A stretch of DNA of 64,000 nt. It comes from Phenylobacterium sp. (GTDB taxonomy: Bacteria > Pseudomonadota > Alphaproteobacteria > Caulobacterales > Caulobacteraceae). Under the pieces are notes generated by a model. The model was not told the origin of the DNA. It made no database searches and saw only the letters and a program-made list of their open reading frames with translations. The DNA is taken from positions 223,238 to 287,237 of the forward strand of contig NZ_JACESE010000003.1 in NCBI RefSeq assembly GCF_013911965.1, written 5' to 3'. Numbering within the stretch: position 1 is the stretch's first letter; every line of letters begins with the position of its first letter. Positions 59,647 through 64,000 of this stretch are shown here, piece by piece. The translations under genes were made by a program, and so were the position numbers.

Positions 59647-62016
59647 TCACTCCCGCGTCTTCAAGGCTGTGATGAGGTCGAGCCGCCAGACCTGCCGGCC
59701 CACCAGGACAGCGGCCAGGCCGAGCGCGACGAAATAGGCGGCCAGCGCAACCCCGTGGCTCGCCGGCGTGAGGATCAGCGGCAGGCGGAACTCGTCCCGA
59801 CCGTAGGCGGCGACGAGTCCCCGGGCCAGGGCGTGCCCGCCAAGCACCCCGGCCGGCAGGGCCACGAGACCGAGGATCAAGAGCTCGCCGAGCAGGATGT
59901 AGGCGCACTCCACCCGCCCGAAGCCCAGCACCCTCAGGGTGGCGAGGTCACGCGCGCGCTCCGACAGCGCGATCCGGCTGGTATTGTAGGCGACGCCGAA
60001 GGCGATGGCGCCGGCGAAGCCCACATAGAAGGTCATGGTCACCCGGAAGGCTTCGACCATGGTGCGCCGCCAGGTCGCCACCGTGTCGTCGCGCGACGAG
60101 GCGCCGATGACCTGCGGGATGGCGGCGATGGCGCGATAGAAATCGGGCCTCCGGTCCGTGGCGACCAGCAGCTGGGCGCCGCTCAGTTCCGCCCCGTCGG
60201 CCATCAGGCGGTTGAGCGCGGTCCTGTCCATGTAGGCGCTGTAGCCGCTGAAGTCCTGCGCCAGGCCGGTGACGGTCAGGTCGATCCGCGGCGCCCGGCC
60301 CTGGGTGATCTCGACGCTCACCTGGTCGCCCGGCTCTATCGCCATCTTTCCCGCCAGGGCTTCGCTCAGGATCAGGCCGTCGGCGATGATCGGAACGGGC
60401 CGCCCGGCCCCGTCGAGCGGCCGGTTCATCCGGGCTGAGGGATCGAGGCCCGTGATCCGCAGCCGTTCCTCCTGCCCGCCCGCCCGGATGCGCGCCGCCA
60501 CGATCCGCACCGGCTCGGCCGCATAGACGCCCGGCAGACGGCGCGCCTCGTCCAGCGCCGTCGCGCCCCGCGCCTCGGCGAAACCGACCGACTCGCTCCA
60601 GCGCTGGGCGCGGTAATAGGCGTGGTCGATGATCCAATCGAGGCTGCCGAAGACGAACTGGGTGCCGACGAGCAGGGCCAGGCTCGCCGCCAGGCCGCTC
60701 ACCGACAGGCCTGCGCGCAGGGGGAAGCGTTCGAGGTTGCGCAGGATGATCCGCGTGGCCTGGTCGAGACGGCGCTCGGGAATCAGCCGGTCGATCCAGC
60801 CCCGGCGATAGGCGGCGGGCCGCGGGGGCTGCATGGCGATGGCCGGCGACAGGCGCAGCGCGCCGCGGACCGTCAGCAACGAGCCGGCCGCCGTGGCCGC
60901 GACGGCGGCCGCCGCCGTGACGGCGAAGGCGGCGGTGCTGAAGGCCGGGCTCAGGTCGGGAAACCGGAAGTACTGCCGGTACTGTTCCATGATCGCCGCG
61001 CCGAAGCCGGCGCCGGCGACGCCCCCCGCCGCGGCGCCGAGCAGGCCGATCGCCAGGGCCATCCAGAGGTAGTTGGCGGCGGCGGCGCGATCCTCGTAGC
61101 CGAAAGCCTTCAGCAGGCCGATCTGCTCGCGCTCGGTCTCGATCAGCCGGGCCATCACCATGTGCACCAGGGCCGCGGCCACGATCAGGAACACAGGCGG
61201 GATGATCGCCGCCGATGTGGCGAGCTCGTCCAGCTCGGCCTCCAGAAAGGCGTGGGAGACCTGGTCTTCGCGACCGTAGGCCGGGAGCCCGCCGTAGGGC
61301 GCCAGGATCTGGTCCACCGCGCGCAGGGTCGCCGGCGCGGACGCCCCCGGCGCCAGCTTCAGGGAGACGGCGTTGAAGGCGCCGTGCAGGCCGGCCGCGC
61401 GCTCCACCGCAGGCCTCGGGGCCCAGAACACCCCCTGATGCGCATCGTCGGGCAGGAACGATTCCGGGCTGGGCGTGAAGATGTACTCCGGCGAATGGAC
61501 GGCGCCGACGATGCGGAACGTGATGGCCCGGCCGCCGATCACCGCCGTCAGTTCGTCATTCAGCGCCACCCCGGCGGCGTCCAGGAAGGTCTGAAGCGCG
61601 ACGGCTTCGTCGAGGCGGGCGGGATCGGGCATCCGGCCTCGGCTGAGCCGCACACGGTTCAGCCCCGCATCGTCGTGTTCCGGCAGGGAGATCAGGCGCG
61701 CCGTGGCCGGACGGACCAGTCCCGGAACATCGAGAAGGCCGACCTCCAGAATCCGCGGATCGACGCTGACGACCCCGTCGAGGGCGGCCAGGCGGGTGAC
61801 CGCCGAGGCGGGCGCCCGTTCGGCCTGGGCGAAGACGTCGGCGAAATGGGTTTCCTGGTAGAAGTCGGCCTGGGCGCGCTCCAGCGCCTCCTGCGCCGAA
61901 TAGGCCATCACCCCGACCGAGACGCCGCAGGCGACCAGCAAGGCGATGGCGAGCTCCTGCCAGCGGAATCGCCAGAGGTCACGGAGCAGCTTGCGATGCA
62001 GGGCGCTTGGCCTCAC
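59647..62016 (-). CDS. FtsX-type ABC transporter permease (two-module)
   Basis: 789 residues. Two FtsX modules: a first membrane helix (ELAIALLVACGVSVGVMAYS), a large periplasmic domain, three helices around residues 270-385, then a second copy ending in FYVGFAGAIAFGVAYNTSRI, CAYILLGELLILGLVALPAG and LAAYFVALGLAAVLVGRQVW. This doubled form fits mechanotransmission or lipid/peptide exporters rather than classic importers. Overlaps the ATPase gene by 4 bp (ATGA). Confidence 0.9.
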   Translation of the reverse strand: MRPSALHRKLLRDLWRFRWQELAIALLVACGVSVGVMAYSAQEALERAQADFYQETHFADVFAQAERAPASAVTRLAALDGVVSVDPRILEVGLLDVPGLVRPATARLISLPEHDDAGLNRVRLSRGRMPDPARLDEAVALQTFLDAAGVALNDELTAVIGGRAITFRIVGAVHSPEYIFTPSPESFLPDDAHQGVFWAPRPAVERAAGLHGAFNAVSLKLAPGASAPATLRAVDQILAPYGGLPAYGREDQVSHAFLEAELDELATSAAIIPPVFLIVAAALVHMVMARLIETEREQIGLLKAFGYEDRAAAANYLWMALAIGLLGAAAGGVAGAGFGAAIMEQYRQYFRFPDLSPAFSTAAFAVTAAAAVAATAAGSLLTVRGALRLSPAIAMQPPRPAAYRRGWIDRLIPERRLDQATRIILRNLERFPLRAGLSVSGLAASLALLVGTQFVFGSLDWIIDHAYYRAQRWSESVGFAEARGATALDEARRLPGVYAAEPVRIVAARIRAGGQEERLRITGLDPSARMNRPLDGAGRPVPIIADGLILSEALAGKMAIEPGDQVSVEITQGRAPRIDLTVTGLAQDFSGYSAYMDRTALNRLMADGAELSGAQLLVATDRRPDFYRAIAAIPQVIGASSRDDTVATWRRTMVEAFRVTMTFYVGFAGAIAFGVAYNTSRIALSERARDLATLRVLGFGRVECAYILLGELLILGLVALPAGVLGGHALARGLVAAYGRDEFRLPLILTPASHGVALAAYFVALGLAAVLVGRQVWRLDLITALKTRE

Positions 62017-62741
62017 CAGCGCATCTCCCGCGGGGAGAGACGGTGCGCGTTGGTCGCGATCTCGGTGATCGCGCCATCGCGGAAGCGGATCACGCGGTCG
62101 GCGATGGCCGCGACCTCGGTGTTATGGGAGACGATCATGGTCGTGGCGCCGGTCTCGGCGGCGACATCGGCGATGGCCTGCAGCACCTGAACGCCGCTCT
62201 CGGAATCGAGCGAGCCCGTGGGCTCGTCGCACAGCAGGATCTCCGGCCGCTTGGCGATGGCCCGGGCGACCGCCACGCGCTGCTGCTGGCCGCCGGAGAG
62301 CTGGGATGGAAAGTGGTCGAGCCGATCGGCCAGGCCGACCTTGGTCAGGGCCGCCTCCGGCGCCATCGGGTTCCGCGCCACCTCGGTGATGAGGGCCACG
62401 TTTTCCCGCGCCGTCAGGCTGGGCACCAGATTGAAGAACTGGAAGATGAAGCCGACGAAATCGCGGCGATAGGCGGTCAGCGTGGCTTCCGACGCCCCCG
62501 CCAGTTCCTGGCCATGGGCTTCGAAGGAGCCGGACGTCGGCCGGTCGAGCCCGCCCAGGATGTTGAGCAGGGTCGACTTGCCCGACCCGGAGGGGCCGAG
62601 CAGGACCAGCGTCTCGCCCCGACGGATGTCGAGATCGACGCCGCGCAGCGCATGCACCTGGCCGGCGCCGGTGGCGTAGACCTTTGTGACGCCCCGAACC
62701 CGGAAGGCGATCTCGTCGCGGCTCGGGTCCTGGGGCGTCAC
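62013..62741 (-). CDS. ABC transporter ATP-binding protein (MacB/LolD type)
   Basis: 242 residues from a GTG with GGAAGG ahead of it. Walker [22 protein letters not shown]-loop [20 protein letters not shown], signature [20 protein letters not shown], Walker [18 protein letters not shown], and switch His in [11 protein letters not shown]. The sequence type is the MacB/LolD/DevA group that energises FtsX-like permeases. An alternative upstream frame start would run through the preceding gene region and is rejected. Confidence 0.94.
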   Translation of the reverse strand: MTPQDPSRDEIAFRVRGVTKVYATGAGQVHALRGVDLDIRRGETLVLLGPSGSGKSTLLNILGGLDRPTSGSFEAHGQELAGASEATLTAYRRDFVGFIFQFFNLVPSLTARENVALITEVARNPMAPEAALTKVGLADRLDHFPSQLSGGQQQRVAVARAIAKRPEILLCDEPTGSLDSESGVQVLQAIADVAAETGATTMIVSHNTEVAAIADRVIRFRDGAITEIATNAHRLSPREMRW

Positions 62742-62776
62742 GGACGACCTTCCTGTCGCGAGCTTTCCGGGTGCGA

Positions 62777-63085
62777 TCAGGCCTTCTTGCGGCGTTCGGC
62801 CACGAGCAGGCTGATGAGCAGGGCCGCAGCCGTCAGAGCCGCGCCGGCCGAGACGATCGGGTGCTCCCGAACCTCTTTGGCGGCCTTCTCGGCGGCCTCC
62901 TTCGCCGGCTTGCCGGCCTTCTCGGCGAGGGCGTCGGCGGCGTGACGGACCGCATGGGCGGCCTTGGCGATCGCCTCCTCGGTCTCGTCGGACAGCGTCT
63001 CCGCAGCCGCCCGCAGGGCTTTGGCGACATCTTCGAGCGTGTCGTCGATGTCGTGACGGATTTCCTTGGTGAGGGACTTGGACAT
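62777..63085 (-). CDS. DUF883/ElaB-like membrane-anchored small protein
   Basis: 102 residues: a charged, heptad-like helical region (DIDDTLEDVAKALRAAAETL ... AAEKAAKEVREHP) followed by one C-terminal membrane helix (IVSAGAALTAAALLISLLVA) and a basic tail. This layout is that of ElaB/YqjD proteins, inner-membrane-anchored and ribosome-associated in E. coli stationary phase. It is the first gene of the exporter cluster, 35 bp before the ATPase, and has an FNR/FixK box 60 bp upstream. Confidence 0.85.
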   Translation of the reverse strand: MSKSLTKEIRHDIDDTLEDVAKALRAAAETLSDETEEAIAKAAHAVRHAADALAEKAGKPAKEAAEKAAKEVREHPIVSAGAALTAAALLISLLVAERRKKA

Positions 63086-63144
63086 GAGCGCGCTCCTTGG
63101 CGGTGGGTTCGCGCCTACTCCACCCCAGGTGGACGGCCGTGGCT

Positions 63145-63158
63145 TTGACCGGCGTCAA
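63145..63158 (-). promoter_or_regulatory. FNR/FixK box for the exporter cluster
   Basis: TTGACCGGCGTCAA, matching TTGAY-N4-RTCAA exactly. Its centre is 66 bp from the DUF883 start, so it can drive the leftward genes. It lies in the divergent gap with ompW, 28 bp from a second box. Confidence 0.75.
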
Positions 63159-63186
63159 CGGCGCGCGCCGAACAGGCTTTCCACGG

Positions 63187-63200
63187 TTGAGCTAGATCAA
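63187..63200 (+). promoter_or_regulatory. FNR/FixK box for ompW
   Basis: TTGAGCTAGATCAA, matching the TTGA-N6-TCAA core (one half deviates at the fifth base). Its centre is 72 bp before the ompW start. ompW is FNR-controlled in E. coli, which supports the assignment. Confidence 0.65.
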
Positions 63201-63265
63201 GGCTGAGCCTGCGGCTCGGGCGCATCCGAAGGGCACGGTCATGCCGTCAACTATGGGGATAAGAG

Positions 63266-63913
63266 ATGAAAACCTACGCCGCCGTGCTCGCCGCCGGCCT
63301 CGCGCTCGGCCTCGCCGGCGCCGCCAGCGCCCAGGACTTCCAGCCGAAGGCCGCGGGCGTGAAGATGATCAACGTCCGGGTCACCGATGTGGACCCCGAG
63401 GCGGGTGATCCGATCACCACCCTCGCCGGCGCGGCCACCGGCCTGACCGCCGAGGTCGACTACGACGTCATGCCGACGATCGGCCTGACCTACTTCTTCA
63501 CCGACAACATCGCCGCCGAGGTGATCGCCGGCACCACGCAGCACAAGGTGAAGGCCAAGGGCGCGGGCGTGGATCTCGAGATCCACGAGACCTGGGTCCT
63601 CCCCCCGGTGGTCTCGCTGCAGTACCACTTCGCCCCGGCCGCCAAGGTCAGCCCCTATGTCGGCGCGGGCGTGAACTACATGATCTTCTACAGCGGCGAG
63701 GACAAGAACGGCTTCGACGTCGACATCGACGACGGCTTCGGCCTCGCCCTGCAGGCCGGCGTGGACATCGCCACCCAAGGCCCGTGGAGCGTCAATCTGG
63801 ACGTCAAGAAGGTCTTCTTCGAGACCGACGCCACGGACAACACCAACGGGGTGAAGACCAAGGTCAGCCTCGATCCGTGGGTGATCTCGGGCGGCTTCGG
63901 TTACAAGTTCTAG
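63266..63913 (+). CDS. ompW: OmpW-family outer-membrane protein
   Basis: 215 residues. Signal peptide (LAAGLALGLAGAASAQ, cleavage after ASA). The OmpW eight-stranded barrel shows GVKMINVRVTDVDPEAG, MPTIGLTYFFTDNIAAEVIA, WVLPPVVSLQYHFAPAAKVS, PYVGAGVNYMIFYSG and the closing WVISGGFGYKF with terminal Phe. It forms a narrow hydrophobic channel for small molecules. The ATG follows GGGGATAAGAG. Divergent from the exporter cluster, with an FNR-like box in the shared upstream region. Confidence 0.95.
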   Translation: MKTYAAVLAAGLALGLAGAASAQDFQPKAAGVKMINVRVTDVDPEAGDPITTLAGAATGLTAEVDYDVMPTIGLTYFFTDNIAAEVIAGTTQHKVKAKGAGVDLEIHETWVLPPVVSLQYHFAPAAKVSPYVGAGVNYMIFYSGEDKNGFDVDIDDGFGLALQAGVDIATQGPWSVNLDVKKVFFETDATDNTNGVKTKVSLDPWVISGGFGYKF

Positions 63914-64000
63914 GGCGTGGACTCATAAGCTCTGAGCCACAGGCGGGTTGAGGCGAGCAGGACGGCGGCGAGGAAGTTCCTGGCCAGCTTGTCGAAGCGC
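63910..64000 (-). CDS. IS5-family transposase, C-terminal fragment (continues beyond window)
   Basis: The last 29 visible codons read RFDKLARNFLAAVLLASTRL followed by WLRAYESTP and a stop, the typical C-terminus of IS5-family transposases common in alphaproteobacteria. The rest, with the DDE residues, lies beyond the right edge, so intactness cannot be judged. Its TAG stop and the ompW TAG stop share one CTAG palindrome on opposite strands. Confidence 0.8.
   Translation of the reverse strand, partial: RFDKLARNFLAAVLLASTRLWLRAYESTP
63911..64000 (+). mobile_element. Left end of an IS5-type insertion sequence
   Basis: From just after the ompW stop the sequence GGGCGTGGACTCATAA looks like the terminal inverted repeat of this IS type, running straight into the transposase end on the minus strand. 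Only one end is inside the window, so the matching repeat and target duplication cannot be seen. Confidence 0.7.

Overview
This 64 kb window is GC-rich chromosomal DNA of an alphaproteobacterium, almost certainly a member of the Caulobacteraceae (Caulobacter/Phenylobacterium group). The strongest marker is a clear PopZ polar-organizer gene lying between tolC and valS. An ArsR/AHSA1 pair, an alphaproteobacterial ETF-ubiquinone oxidoreductase, a FAS1 protein and a TonB-dependent receptor locus fit the same group. Nearly all the DNA is coding. Apart from one insertion-sequence end at the right edge, nothing looks foreign.

Layout. 0-5 kb: start of pyruvate phosphate dikinase, glycyl-tRNA synthetase (glyQS), and two small exported proteins (one with a FAS1 domain) that share a C-terminal tail. 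5-7.4 kb: PII protein and ammonium channel (glnK-amtB), closed by a near-ideal UUCG terminator. 7.4-21.5 kb: housekeeping genes (ispE with a TPR lipoprotein, ETF-QO, family-4 uracil-DNA glycosylase, lytic transglycosylase, an AHSA1-ArsR pair, a radical SAM protein, an RlmD-like methyltransferase, a glycine-zipper protein, TlyA, an acyl-CoA synthetase). 21.7-30 kb: hybrid sensor kinase, valS, popZ, tolC, a degenerate isoaspartyl-methyltransferase-like protein and tRNA-Cys(GCA). 30-31 kb: PhnA-like and Gre-like proteins.

31-41.5 kb is an assimilatory nitrate island on the minus strand. Read in transcription order it holds a flavodoxin-like protein, mobA, nasT, nasS, the nitrate transporter narK, nirB, nirD, nasA and cobA. 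Together they import nitrate, reduce it to nitrite and then ammonium, make siroheme for NirB and Mo cofactor for NasA, and probably control expression by NasS/NasT antitermination in the leader before narK. The ammonium formed links functionally to glnK-amtB. 41.5-48 kb is a respiratory cluster: CtaG, a cytochrome b561, two small c-type cytochromes, and a caa3-type oxidase whose subunit I is fused to subunit III.

48-57.4 kb holds a Ca2+/cation antiporter, a heme-oxygenase-like diiron-fold protein, a DUF421 membrane protein (probably a CTG start), and a scavenging locus of a TonB-dependent receptor flanked by an exported M20 amidohydrolase and an exported imidazolonepropionase-like amidohydrolase with an extra C-terminal domain. 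57.5-63.9 kb holds a universal stress protein, a three-component ABC exporter (HlyD, FtsX-type permease, ATPase), a DUF883/ElaB-like protein and OmpW. Three near-perfect FNR/FixK boxes in this stretch suggest an oxygen-controlled regulon. The right edge is the end of an IS5-type element inserted at the ompW stop codon.

No CRISPR array, rRNA, phage or plasmid origin was seen. The most unusual items are the FixK-box cluster, the shared secreted C-terminal tail, a candidate NasT-binding leader, a CTG-initiated DUF421 gene, and several family members lacking expected catalytic or cluster-binding residues.
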